64,000 nt of DNA from Ruminococcaceae bacterium UBA6845 (GTDB taxonomy: Bacteria > Bacillota > Clostridia > Oscillospirales > Acutalibacteraceae): NCBI GenBank assembly GCA_002449395.1, contig DKDP01000051.1:52208-116207 (forward strand), given 5' to 3'. The translations under genes were made by a program, and so were the position numbers. The notes beneath the pieces were generated by a model. It ran no database searches, was not told where the DNA came from, and saw only the letters and a list, made by a program, of their open reading frames with translations. The stretch's first letter is position 1. Every line of letters begins with the position of its first letter. This document shows, in pieces, positions 30,239 to 38,644 of this stretch.

Positions 30239-31087
30239 TTACAGCCGTCTCTGTTCGAGCTTGCTGTTAAGTATTTCAAGGAACGTTTCGTTCTTTATTC
30301 TTATAAATTCACCGCACATATCCGCCTTTTGGATTCTGACGGAACAGCCGCTTTCAATCGGTATTGCGTCCTCGCCGTCACAGGAAAGTCCAATTTCGAC
30401 ATCGCCCTTGCCGTGAAGTACAAATTGGGAGTCGGGTTTAAAAATCAACGCCCTTGAAAAAAGCGAATGTGTGCATATCGGGGTCAGCAAAATACTTTCA
30501 ATCTGCGGATCGACAACCGGACCGCCTGCCGAAAGATTATATGCGGTCGAGCCCGTCGGAGTTGAAAAAATTATTCCGTCAGCCGTATATTTGTTGAGGA
30601 ATTTGCCGTTGTGCTCGACAATGAAATCGTCCATTTTTATCTGCAAGCCCCTTGCAATAACCGCATCGTTCACGCAGTGATGAGTGCTGAGCACATCTCC
30701 GTTCGGGGAAACAATCTCCGCCTTGAGCATCATTCTGCGGTCAAGCTCATAGCTCCCGTTTTTGAGATTTGCGAGCATTTCAAGCTCGGTCGGTTCAAGT
30801 CCTGCCATAAAAGCTATCCTGCCGGCATTGATGCCGAGCGTGGGCTTGCCGAATTTTGCGGCGTGGATTATCGTTCCGTCACCGCCGACGGCGATTATTA
30901 TATCGCACCTGTCGACCATTTCATCAATAGTAATAAATTCTGCCTTTGCGGACGGAAATTTGCCCTTATAATCACGCTTTATGCAGTAATCCATTCCGAG
31001 TTTTTCAAGCTCGGCGCAGACATTGCGTGAAACCTGCAAAGCGTTTTTTCTCGTAAGATTGGGAAGTAATGCTATTTTCATAATCAT
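30239..31087 (-). CDS. nadK: NAD kinase
   Basis: 282 residues from the ATG at 31087 (GAGG 6 nt upstream); the ATG six bases later is the alternative. VGGDGTIIHA is the GGDG motif with the catalytic Asp. NAGRIAFMAG and DGIIFSTPTGSTAYNLSAGGP are the conserved NAD/ATP-binding blocks. It phosphorylates NAD to NADP. Its 5' end overlaps tlyA's end region closely, so translation is probably coupled. Confidence 0.95.
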   Translation of the reverse strand: MIMKIALLPNLTRKNALQVSRNVCAELEKLGMDYCIKRDYKGKFPSAKAEFITIDEMVDRCDIIIAVGGDGTIIHAAKFGKPTLGINAGRIAFMAGLEPTELEMLANLKNGSYELDRRMMLKAEIVSPNGDVLSTHHCVNDAVIARGLQIKMDDFIVEHNGKFLNKYTADGIIFSTPTGSTAYNLSAGGPVVDPQIESILLTPICTHSLFSRALIFKPDSQFVLHGKGDVEIGLSCDGEDAIPIESGCSVRIQKADMCGEFIRIKNETFLEILNSKLEQRRL

Positions 31088-31095
31088 CCACTGCC

Positions 31096-31905
31096 TCATT
31101 TGTCAAGCTCGCCATGAGAGAGCGCTACAAGCTCCTCGGGCGTGATCTCGCACAGCTTCTGCGGATCGTCGCTTTTCTGTATATGCATCAGGTATTCTAT
31201 GTTTCCCTCCGGTCCCTTGATCGGTGAAAAGTCAAGGTTTTTGACGTCAAATCCGCTCTCAAGCGCAAATTCAACTATATTTTCAACGACCTCAATATGA
31301 ACCTGCGGATCACGGACGACGCCCTTTTTGCCGATCTTTTCTCTGCCTGCTTCAAACTGCGGCTTGATCAGGCAAACCGCCTGCCCGTCGCTTTTGAGAA
31401 GCTCACGAAGAACGGGGAGAATTATTTTCAGCGAAATAAACGACACGTCGACGCTCGCAAAGTCGATGTCCTCGGGGATCTGCTCGTGAGTGACATATCG
31501 GAAATTGGTACGCTCCATATTCACAACACGCTCGTCGGTTCTCAGTTTCCACGCAAGCTGGCCGTAACCGACATCAATAGAATAGACCTTTTTCGCTCCG
31601 TGGGTAAGCATACAGTCGGTAAAACCGCCCGTCGATGCGCCGATATCCATACATATGCAGTCGGCAAGGTCAATATCAAATTTTTCTGCCGCCTTTTGCA
31701 GCTTGAGGCCTCCCCTGCTGACAAAAGGATTGCGGCTTCCCCTGACCTCTATCTCGTCATCGGGCTTTACGGTCGCTCCCGCCTTGAGCTCCTTTTGACC
31801 GTTCAGGTAAACCTGACCCGCCATAATAAGAGCCTTTGCCTTTTCTCTCGACTCGGCAAGACCTCTCTGCGTTACGGCTATGTCCAGTCTTATTTTATCC
31901 GACAA
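31096..31905 (-). CDS. tlyA: TlyA-family 23S/16S rRNA 2'-O-methyltransferase
   Basis: 269 residues. The N-terminal S4 RNA-binding domain (RLDIAVTQRGLAESREKAKALIMAG) is joined to an FtsJ/RrmJ-like SAM domain with MDIGASTGGFTDCML (motif I). D-K-type catalytic residues lie in FASVDVSFISLK and LIKPQFEAG. TlyA enzymes 2'-O-methylate rRNA cytidines and in some species set capreomycin sensitivity; in Clostridia it is annotated as a hemolysin A relative. TTG start at 31905, with GAGG 8 nt upstream inside the dxs stop region. Confidence 0.93.
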   Translation of the reverse strand: MSDKIRLDIAVTQRGLAESREKAKALIMAGQVYLNGQKELKAGATVKPDDEIEVRGSRNPFVSRGGLKLQKAAEKFDIDLADCICMDIGASTGGFTDCMLTHGAKKVYSIDVGYGQLAWKLRTDERVVNMERTNFRYVTHEQIPEDIDFASVDVSFISLKIILPVLRELLKSDGQAVCLIKPQFEAGREKIGKKGVVRDPQVHIEVVENIVEFALESGFDVKNLDFSPIKGPEGNIEYLMHIQKSDDPQKLCEITPEELVALSHGELDK

Positions 31906-31908
31906 ATT

Positions 31909-33789
31909 TTACACCTCGGTCGTCTTTTTGACAATTTTATTTACCATACTTTCGCTGTCGAATCCGTATTCCTTTATAAGCTCGGGCACCTTTGCCTGCT
32001 TGACGAAGCAATCCTCGACTGCGGTAATATCATAGCTGCCTCTGTATCCGTGCTGAAGAAGCTCGGCGGCAAATTTTTCGCCTATTCCGCCGCTCCTTAC
32101 GCCCTCTTCAAAGAAGAAGATATTCTTTGAATCCATAACCTCTTTGAGAGCCTCGGGATCAATCGGCTTTATCCTGTTGAGCTTCAGCACCTTTACCCTT
32201 ATATTGTGACTTTCAAGCTCCTTGACGGCCTTTGCCGCCTCAAAGAACAGTCTGCCGTAGGTTACGATAACCGTATCGGCATCCGTGTCGCCGTAGACAT
32301 CGTAGGTTCCAAACGACGGCGTATAGTCCTCCGGAATTTCAGCCTCGCCGCCCCTCGGATAACGCACCGCAACCACGTCCCTGTCACGGTAAAATGCGTT
32401 GCCGAAATCCACCTTCATCTCGTCGTAGGTTGCCGGTGAATAAACCGTAACCTTGGGTATGCTCTGCAAAAACGCAACGTCATAAAGTCCGTTGTGGGTT
32501 TCTCCGTCGTCACCGACAAAGCCCGCACGGTCGATCGCCAGCACCATTTTCTGATCCTGCAAGGCGCCGTCGTGAATAATCTCATCGTAGCAGCGCTGTA
32601 AAAATGTTGAATAAACCGCAAACACGGGCAGCATTCCGCCCTTTGCAAGTCCCGAGGCAAAAGTAACTGCGTGTTCCTCGGCTATTCCGACATCAAAAAA
32701 TCTTTCCGAATATTTATTGCTGAACTCGGTAAGTCCCGTACCGAGCGACATTGCGGCGGTAATAAGTGTAATGCGCTTATCCTTTTCCGCCATTTTACAC
32801 ATCAGCTTGCCAAACTCATTGCAGAATGTGTCTCCCGACGAATGCGGTTCGCCTGTGTCGATATCAAAATCCGAAATTCCGTGGAAATGGCTCGGATCCT
32901 TTTCCGCATAGTTATATCCCTTGCCCTTGACGGTATTAACGTGAAGAAGCACGGGTGCACCGAGGCTTTTCGCTGTTTCCAGCGCCTCGCACATAAGTCC
33001 GATATCGTGGCCGTCAATCGGTCCCATATAGCGGAATCCCATTTTTTCAAAGATCGTGCTTTCATAAATGAGATTTTTAACTGCGGTTTTGAACCTGAAC
33101 AGTCCGCTTGCCATACTGTGACCGATCAGCGGAATCCTGTCAAGAAAACGTTCGAGCTTAGCTTTCATACGAACGTATCTTTTCTTTGAACGGATCTTTG
33201 TAAGGTACTTTGCAACCGAACCGACATTCTTTGAAATCGACATCTCATTATCGTTGAGAATAACGATAAGATTTGTCTTTGATCTGCCGGCATTGTTGAG
33301 CGCCTCATACACAAGACCACCCGTAAACGAGCCGTCGCCGATCACGGCAACCGTATAATTGTTATTTTTCTTTATCTTATTCGCCTCGGCAATTCCGAAA
33401 GCGGAAGAAACCGACGTTCCGCTGTGTCCGCTGTAAAACGTGTCGTGCTCGCTTTCATTCGGATGGCAGAAGCCCGAGATTCCGTCTTTCTGCCGGATTG
33501 TATCAAACACATCGTAGCGACCCGTCAGGAGCTTGTGGGTATACGCCTGATGACCGACATCCCATACAATTTTGTCTTTTGGAGAATTAAACGTCAGATG
33601 AATTGCAATTGTCAGCTCCACTGCACCGAGGTTTGACGCAAGATGACCGCCGTTTTTGGAAACAGTGTCAATAAGAACGTCTCTTATCTCCTGCGCAAGC
33701 TCGGGATATTCGGAGCTGTCGAGCTTTTTAAGATCCGTCGGCGAATGTATTTTATCGAGATATTTAATTTCCTTATCCAATATATTCAC
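31909..33789 (-). CDS. dxs: 1-deoxy-D-xylulose-5-phosphate synthase
   Basis: 626 residues, full length. GGHLASNLGAVELTIAIH is the N-terminal thiamine-diphosphate region; IGDGSFTGGLVYEALNNAG is the GDG-N thiamine-binding motif. The pyrimidine-domain DVGIAEEHAVTFASGLA holds the catalytic Glu. It makes DXP from pyruvate and glyceraldehyde 3-phosphate, the entry to the MEP isoprenoid pathway (and thiamine/pyridoxal). GTG start at 33789, weak ribosome site. Adjacent to the prenyl synthase gene upstream: both steps of isoprenoid supply in one run. Confidence 0.95.
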   Translation of the reverse strand: MNILDKEIKYLDKIHSPTDLKKLDSSEYPELAQEIRDVLIDTVSKNGGHLASNLGAVELTIAIHLTFNSPKDKIVWDVGHQAYTHKLLTGRYDVFDTIRQKDGISGFCHPNESEHDTFYSGHSGTSVSSAFGIAEANKIKKNNNYTVAVIGDGSFTGGLVYEALNNAGRSKTNLIVILNDNEMSISKNVGSVAKYLTKIRSKKRYVRMKAKLERFLDRIPLIGHSMASGLFRFKTAVKNLIYESTIFEKMGFRYMGPIDGHDIGLMCEALETAKSLGAPVLLHVNTVKGKGYNYAEKDPSHFHGISDFDIDTGEPHSSGDTFCNEFGKLMCKMAEKDKRITLITAAMSLGTGLTEFSNKYSERFFDVGIAEEHAVTFASGLAKGGMLPVFAVYSTFLQRCYDEIIHDGALQDQKMVLAIDRAGFVGDDGETHNGLYDVAFLQSIPKVTVYSPATYDEMKVDFGNAFYRDRDVVAVRYPRGGEAEIPEDYTPSFGTYDVYGDTDADTVIVTYGRLFFEAAKAVKELESHNIRVKVLKLNRIKPIDPEALKEVMDSKNIFFFEEGVRSGGIGEKFAAELLQHGYRGSYDITAVEDCFVKQAKVPELIKEYGFDSESMVNKIVKKTTEV

Positions 33790-33807
33790 ATCCGATTAAA
33801 CAGGTAA

Positions 33808-35373
33808 TTAGTTCTTTCTCTTTTCCATCTTGTCGGCAAAATCGACGAGGAATCCAGCGTCGCCGTCAAAGCTCTTTAATGCTTCCTTTGCCTTTTCGGT
33901 AAGCTCGGAAACAATCTCCTTTGAATGCTCGATTCCGAGAAGGGAAACGTATGTGCATTTTTCGTTTTCGTCGTCACTTCCGACAGGCTTGCCGAGGGTT
34001 GCGGTATCGCTTGTAACGTCAAGAATATCATCGACAATCTGGAACGAAATTCCGATACATCTCGCATATTCCTCCGCAGCCGGGATCATATCCTTACGTC
34101 CTGCGGCGATACAGCCCATAACGCACGCCGCACGGATAAGCTCGCCCGTTTTGAGTGCGTCCGTTTTTTCAATATCCTCAATACCGACCTTTTTGCCCTC
34201 ATTCTGAAGATCCATAACCTGACCGCCGACCATTCCTGCCCAGCCTGCCGCTTTGGAAAGGACGGCAACCGAGTCGATTATTCTGTCGGCAGGGAGCTTT
34301 GCCTTAACCGCCGTTTCAAATGCAAGGGTCAGGAGTGCGTCGCCCGCAAGAAGTGCGTATTCGTAGCCGAACGCAATGTGGCAGGACGGCTTGCCTCTGC
34401 GGAAATCATCGTTGTCCATACACGGCAGATCGTCGTGTATCAGCGAATAGGTATGTATCATTTCAAGAGCGCAGGCAAGCGGCAACGCACTTTCGGCATC
34501 CCCGCCGCAAGCCTCACAAAACGAGAGCACAAGTTCGGGTCTTATTCTCTTGCCGCCGTTTTCGACGCTGTAACGCATCGCACGGCTGACTATGTCCTCG
34601 CTCTCGGGCATATAGCCCTCCAGCGCCTTGTTTATCATATCAATATGGCTCATATCATCATTCCTTTGAGGATCAATTTTTCGTTTTTTGAGCTGCTTAG
34701 CCAGGCAAATAATTGCAGTAATAATTAGCACAATTATTCCCAAGCACTCTGCAATCAATTTTATCTCGTAATTTGAGCTGTTGTCATAAACAGTGCTTAC
34801 TCCGCTTTCATCAGTTTTTTCCAATACTGAGTAGGAGGTTGCAAATATATTTAACAGCTTTGATTTGTTTTTCATCGTGTATCGGGTATTATTCTTTGTA
34901 CGTTCCGCCGAAAAAATTTCACTGTTCCAATACGAACTGTTTTCGTCTGTATCTTTTATTTCTTCGCACAGCAGAACCTCACCGTTATCATCAATCGTAA
35001 TTGCCGCATTTTCTCTGACCAAATAAATAACTAAAAAATCATTTTTCCAACCTACGCCGAATTTTCCGTCTGATTTAAAAGTATATCCATATATGAAACT
35101 GCCTTTTTCGTCATATACAGAAATATTTTTTTGCGACAGCGACTTACTTCCTATTGCAACATATCCGTTATCACTTACATCAAAGCATAGCAACGCACTG
35201 CTTTTCGTTTCTTTATCGGTTCGTTCTATTCTGAGATTAGAAATAATATTTCTCTGTTCATCTGAACTCAGTTTTTCTGTTGAAAAGCCTGATTCTAAAT
35301 CCGAGGCGGAACAAACCTGCGCAGTAAAAAGAATAATAATCATTGTCAAGAATATTGAGCAAATTCTTTTCAT
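33808..35373 (-). CDS. ispA: secreted/membrane domain in frame with farnesyl diphosphate synthase
   Basis: 521 codons without a stop. Residues 241-521 are a full farnesyl/geranyl diphosphate synthase: GGKRIRPEL, the first Asp-rich motif DDLPCMDNDD, and the second motif QIVDDILDV; 281 residues is the family's usual size. Residues 1-240 are foreign: a signal peptide (ICSIFLTMIIILFTAQVCSAS), a beta-rich domain (NGYVAIGSKS, VYDEKGSFIYGYTF) and a TM helix (IAECLGIIVLIITAIICLA) ending KKRK. AAAGGA lies 8 nt before the internal ATG at 34653, so the enzyme is probably also, or only, made from there. The 5' part is AT-rich and next to repeats, suggesting insertion of a gene that has lost its stop codon. 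The enzyme part condenses IPP and DMAPP for polyprenyl synthesis. Confidence 0.82.
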   Translation of the reverse strand: MKRICSIFLTMIIILFTAQVCSASDLESGFSTEKLSSDEQRNIISNLRIERTDKETKSSALLCFDVSDNGYVAIGSKSLSQKNISVYDEKGSFIYGYTFKSDGKFGVGWKNDFLVIYLVRENAAITIDDNGEVLLCEEIKDTDENSSYWNSEIFSAERTKNNTRYTMKNKSKLLNIFATSYSVLEKTDESGVSTVYDNSSNYEIKLIAECLGIIVLIITAIICLAKQLKKRKIDPQRNDDMSHIDMINKALEGYMPESEDIVSRAMRYSVENGGKRIRPELVLSFCEACGGDAESALPLACALEMIHTYSLIHDDLPCMDNDDFRRGKPSCHIAFGYEYALLAGDALLTLAFETAVKAKLPADRIIDSVAVLSKAAGWAGMVGGQVMDLQNEGKKVGIEDIEKTDALKTGELIRAACVMGCIAAGRKDMIPAAEEYARCIGISFQIVDDILDVTSDTATLGKPVGSDDENEKCTYVSLLGIEHSKEIVSELTEKAKEALKSFDGDAGFLVDFADKMEKRKN

Positions 35374-35441
35374 TTTAATTCTCCGTTTATCATTCTTGCT
35401 ACATTTACGAGCGCCGAAACGGTTTCAGCTGATTATTCTTG

Positions 35442-35492
35442 CCTCCCTTGCAGGGGAGGTGGCTTCGGCGGTTTGCGCCGAAGACGGAGGGG
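35442..35492 (-). repeat. MITE-like GC-rich hairpin repeat, copy 2
   Basis: Reads CCCCTCCGTC, then the hairpin CTTCGGCG/CGCCGAAG, then CCTCCCC-TGCAA-GGGAGG on the minus strand. Same layout as copy 1. Confidence 0.65.
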
Positions 35493-35513
35493 TTAAAGTT
35501 TAATAAAGCCTTA

Positions 35514-35557
35514 CTCCCTCAGTCGGCTTCGCCGACAGCTCCCCCAATGGAGGAGCC
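35514..35557 (+). repeat. MITE-like GC-rich hairpin repeat, copy 3
   Basis: CTCCCTCA, hairpin GTCGGC-TTC-GCCGAC, then AGCTCCCCCAATGGAGGAGCC. A half copy (AGCTACCCCGGAGGAGGAGCC) follows at about 35583-35603. Confidence 0.65.
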
Positions 35558-35640
35558 CATTATCACTACCGTGCCGACATTGAGCTACCCCGGAGGAGGA
35601 GCCCACGCTCAAAATAAATTTCAGCTAACTTTTTGCAAAA

Positions 35641-35686
35641 CCCCTCAGTCACGGACAAGCCGTGCCAGCTCCCCTAAAGGGGCGCC
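35641..35686 (+). repeat. MITE-like GC-rich hairpin repeat, copy 4
   Basis: CCCCTCAGTCACGG-ACAAG-CCGT, then GCCAGCTCCCC-TAAA-GGGGCGCC. Together with copies 2 and 3 it fills most of the 364-base gene-free stretch 35374-35737, which contains no credible protein. Confidence 0.65.
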
Positions 35687-35737
35687 AAAATGGTTTTCTG
35701 CTGACTTTCAAATCAAGCCGCAAAATCTATTTGCCCG

Positions 35738-35935
35738 TCAACCCTCCTGCTTCTCGGAAAGCTCGGTGATTTTCAGCTTTGCCTTTTCAAGGCTTGTATT
35801 GCAGAAAGAAGCGAGCTTTGTGCTTTCCTCAAAGAGCTTTATTGATTCGTCAAGCGGCAGACTGCCGTCGTCGAGCTTTGCAACGATCTCCTCAAGCCTT
35901 GCCATCGCCTGTTCATATGTCATTTTTGCCGCCAT
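35738..35935 (-). CDS. xseB: exodeoxyribonuclease VII small subunit
   Basis: 65 residues, nearly all helix: MTYEQAMARLEEIVAKLDDGSLPLDESIKLFEE is the canonical XseB opening. Several copies bind one XseA to form exonuclease VII, which degrades single-stranded DNA. GAGG lies 8 nt before the ATG at the end of xseA. In most relatives the prenyl synthase gene follows directly; here ~360 bases of repeats and the extra 5' domain intervene. Confidence 0.95.
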   Translation of the reverse strand: MAAKMTYEQAMARLEEIVAKLDDGSLPLDESIKLFEESTKLASFCNTSLEKAKLKITELSEKQEG

Positions 35936-37126
35936 TTACAGCACCTCACAGTTTCTTTCTCCGTCGGCGAATCCGACGGTTATTCTGTCGCCCTTTTCAA
36001 GTTTTTTGGAGCTTGTGACGACCTCGTTGTCTTTTGTAATTATCGAATAACCCCTTGCCATAACCTTGAGCGGGCTGAGGGCGTCAAGCCTTGCCGCCGT
36101 TGCGGAAAATCTCGAATTTTCCGTGTCGAGCTTTCGCTGTATGCTCAAAAGTGCGCTTGTCAGCAAGCTGTCGACAAGCTGCTGCCTCTGCTCGATGATC
36201 ATAACAGGGTTTCTGTATTCAAGTCTTTCTTTTATTATATCAAGTTTGTTTTTCTCATCGTTTATTCGCTGTAAAAGCGCCGCTTCACATTCATATACAA
36301 CCGTTTGAACAAATGCAATGTCCTCACGTATATCGGGAACTGCCAGTTCTGCCGCCGCAGACGGTGTGGGAGCACGCAGATCAGCGACAAAATCACAGAT
36401 TGTAAAATCAGTCTCGTGGCCGACAGCAGAGATGACGGGTATGCGGCTGTTAAAGACCGCCCTTGCGACAATCTCTTCATTGAAAGCCCAAAGATCCTCA
36501 AGCGACCCGCCGCCCCGTCCGACGATCAGGACGTCGGCATAATCGCCGGAATTAAACTGCTCGATTGCGTCGACAATCTGCGGAGCCGCCAATGCGCCCT
36601 GCACCTGAACGGGAGCAAGTATAATTTCCGCCAGCGGATAGCGCCTTGAAATAACATTTCTGATATCCTGAATGACTGCACCCGTCGCCGAGGTGACAAC
36701 TCCTATCCGTGTCGCTCGGTGCGGAATCGGCTTTTTATAGCACTCATCGAAAAGTCCTTCCTGCGCCAGCCTGTTTTTAAGCTGTTCAAACGCAAGATTC
36801 AGCGCGCCCAATCCGTCGGGCTGCATATCATCAATATAGAGCTGATACTGTCCGTCACGCTCAAAAACCGAAACCCTGCCCCTGACAATGACTCTCATTC
36901 CGTTTTCGGGCATAAATTTCAGCCGTCTGTTTGCCGAGGCGAACATAACCGCCTTGACGGCGCAGTTCTCGTCCTTGAGAGTCAGGTAAAAATGCCCCGT
37001 GCGGTAGTGGTTCGTAAAATTCGATATTTCGCCCACAACATAGAAACTTCTCAGAAGCATATCGCCGTCGATTATCGACTTTATATAGGTATTCAGTTGC
37101 GTAACGCTCAGTATTGTTGATTTCAT
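35936..37126 (-). CDS. xseA: exodeoxyribonuclease VII large subunit
   Basis: 396 residues. The N-terminal OB fold (VGEISNFTNHYRTGHFYLTLKDENCAVKAVMF) binds single-stranded DNA. RIGVVTSATGAVIQDI, VGRGGGSLEDLWAFNEE and SAVGHETDFTICDFVADLRAPTPSAAAE are the conserved catalytic blocks. A coiled coil for XseB binding ends the protein. Start overlaps the previous gene's stop by 4 nt; the stop abuts the xseB ATG. Confidence 0.96.
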   Translation of the reverse strand: MKSTILSVTQLNTYIKSIIDGDMLLRSFYVVGEISNFTNHYRTGHFYLTLKDENCAVKAVMFASANRRLKFMPENGMRVIVRGRVSVFERDGQYQLYIDDMQPDGLGALNLAFEQLKNRLAQEGLFDECYKKPIPHRATRIGVVTSATGAVIQDIRNVISRRYPLAEIILAPVQVQGALAAPQIVDAIEQFNSGDYADVLIVGRGGGSLEDLWAFNEEIVARAVFNSRIPVISAVGHETDFTICDFVADLRAPTPSAAAELAVPDIREDIAFVQTVVYECEAALLQRINDEKNKLDIIKERLEYRNPVMIIEQRQQLVDSLLTSALLSIQRKLDTENSRFSATAARLDALSPLKVMARGYSIITKDNEVVTSSKKLEKGDRITVGFADGERNCEVL

Positions 37127-38046
37127 TGAAGTGACCTCTTGTGCGCCAGCAATGCGATTCCTGCGGCGTTGTCCGCCGAAAATTCGGGTGCCGCAAAGCC
37201 TGCGCCGAGAGTTTTTTCAAACTCTTCACGTATAATTTTATTTGACATAACTCCGCCCGAAAAAATCATCGGAAGATCGCCATACTTCTCGTTTGCGAAA
37301 AGTGCGATTTTATAAAGAGCCGTCATTATGTAGTCAAGGCAGTAACGGCAGATGTCCTCGGGCTTTTCGCCTTTTTCAAACATCGCCCTGCACTTATTTT
37401 CAACGCCCGAAAGACAGCAGTTGCCGTCCTTGAGCTTGATGTTTATCTTATATTTCTTGTCGCTTTTCTGTGCCAGCTCGTCAACATATTTTCCCGCCGG
37501 GAACGGGTAACCGAGCATAACGCCGACCCTGTCAACCGCCTGACCCGCCTTGAGGTCGAGTGAAGAAGCAATCAGCCTTGCATCAAGCTCTCCGCTGACG
37601 AGCAAAGCCTGCGTTGTGCCGCCCGAAACGTGAAATGCGAAAAAGTCATTGCCATAGAGATCACGCCTGCCCGAGGAAAACAGCGCCGCCATGATATGTC
37701 CCTGCTGATGCGAGAATCGGTAAAGCGGCTTGCCGGTTGCCGCCGCTATGGATTCTGCGGCGCATACTCCCGTCAGGAAGCACGGCATATATGAGCCCTC
37801 CGCCCTCATCGGCGCATCCGAAACTCCGATTGCGGAAATCTCTCCGTCAAAGCCGTCGAACAGCTCTCTCATAAGCTCAGGCAGCTGAACCGTATGGTGG
37901 AACACGGCGTCGCTTTGGCGAAGCCCGAGCTCGCCTTTTTTCACAGGCAAGAGCTTCTTGCGGTGAATAACCATGTCGGTGTCACTGTCATAGATTGCGC
38001 ACGACGTTGTATAGTTACTTGTGTCAATTCCTAAAAAGTAAGGCAT
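37123..38046 (-). CDS. TsaD-like (Kae1/M22 family) protein
   Basis: 307 residues, shorter than true TsaD (~340). FLGIDTSNYTTSCAIYD is the ASKHA phosphate-1 motif, HQQGH (H113, H117) the HxxxH metal site, HVSGGTTQALL and IFSGGVMSNKI the later ATP-binding loops. All residues needed for metal and ATP binding are present. True TsaD adds threonylcarbamoyl to tRNA A37 with TsaB/TsaE; this shorter paralogue is regularly found in the nusB-xseA run of Clostridia and its role is unproven. It starts 2 nt after nusB. Confidence 0.85.
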   Translation of the reverse strand: MPYFLGIDTSNYTTSCAIYDSDTDMVIHRKKLLPVKKGELGLRQSDAVFHHTVQLPELMRELFDGFDGEISAIGVSDAPMRAEGSYMPCFLTGVCAAESIAAATGKPLYRFSHQQGHIMAALFSSGRRDLYGNDFFAFHVSGGTTQALLVSGELDARLIASSLDLKAGQAVDRVGVMLGYPFPAGKYVDELAQKSDKKYKINIKLKDGNCCLSGVENKCRAMFEKGEKPEDICRYCLDYIMTALYKIALFANEKYGDLPMIFSGGVMSNKIIREEFEKTLGAGFAAPEFSADNAAGIALLAHKRSLQ

Positions 38047-38047
38047 T

Positions 38048-38464
38048 TCAATCCTCTTTTTCTCTTGAAATTGAACCGAGGATTCCGTTTATAAAGCCTT
38101 TGTCCTCGTCCGAGCCGTAGACCTTGCAGATCTCGACCGCCTCGTTGATCGAAACGCCGACGGGAACCTTGTCAAAATATTTCATCTCGCAGACCGCCAT
38201 TCTCAGAATAGCAAGGCTGACCTTTGAAATTCTCTGTTTGCTCCATCCCTTGAGGTTGCGCTCGATAACGGTGTCAATCTCGTCAATATGCTCGTCCGCC
38301 TTTTTAACAAGATCGGCAGTCATCTTATCCTTTGTAATGACCTCCGTCTCAATCGCAATATTCAAAATTTCGTCGATGGAAAGCTCCGTATTAAATGACT
38401 TTTCAAAAAGTATGATAAAAGCCTGCTCTCTTGATTTACGCTTGTCCGCAGAAGGTGAACCCAT
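38048..38464 (-). CDS. nusB: transcription antitermination factor NusB
   Basis: 138 residues from the ATG at 38464; AAAGGA is 12 nt away, a little long. SREQAFIILFEKSF opens the seven-helix NusB fold, and VPVGVSINEAVEICKVYGSDEDKGFINGILGSI is the conserved C-terminal block that contacts boxA RNA and NusE. It promotes rRNA antitermination. A terminator-like hairpin lies in its own leader (38487-38518), unusual for the first gene of a housekeeping run. Confidence 0.95.
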   Translation of the reverse strand: MGSPSADKRKSREQAFIILFEKSFNTELSIDEILNIAIETEVITKDKMTADLVKKADEHIDEIDTVIERNLKGWSKQRISKVSLAILRMAVCEMKYFDKVPVGVSINEAVEICKVYGSDEDKGFINGILGSISREKED

Positions 38465-38486
38465 TGTTACGACCAATCCTTTCAAT

Positions 38487-38518
38487 AAAAAATCCCTCCG
38501 TGTTATATACACAGAGGG
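38487..38518 (-). terminator. terminator-like hairpin in the nusB leader
   Basis: On the minus strand CCCTCTGTGT (38518-38509), TATAT-type loop, ACACGGAGGG (38503-38494; one mismatch), then ATTTTTT. It lies between the nusB promoter and start codon, so it could attenuate the operon or end the pseudouridine synthase transcript. Confidence 0.65.
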
Positions 38519-38582
38519 TCAGTACGTCTATATTTCTCTTGGCAAGGTGCACTGAATTGTATATATACACTATTCACTGCAT

Positions 38583-38610
38583 ATTATATCACATTTTTTT
38601 AAAATCTCAA
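38583..38610 (-). promoter_or_regulatory. promoter of the nusB-recN run
   Basis: Minus strand TTGAGA (38605-38610), 16-nt spacer, TATAAT (38583-38588), giving a leader of about 110 nt. Confidence 0.65.
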
Positions 38611-38644
38611 CTGTTTTTTGAATTATTATTTAAAAAATTGCCGA

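Noticed and set aside
31297..32130. 277-codon plus-strand frame
   Set aside because: Antisense across tlyA and dxs, crossing the junction of two real genes.
35374..35737. CRISPR array from repeated GC-rich units
   Set aside because: Units are irregularly spaced, in both orientations, with internal hairpins and no uniform spacers or cas genes.
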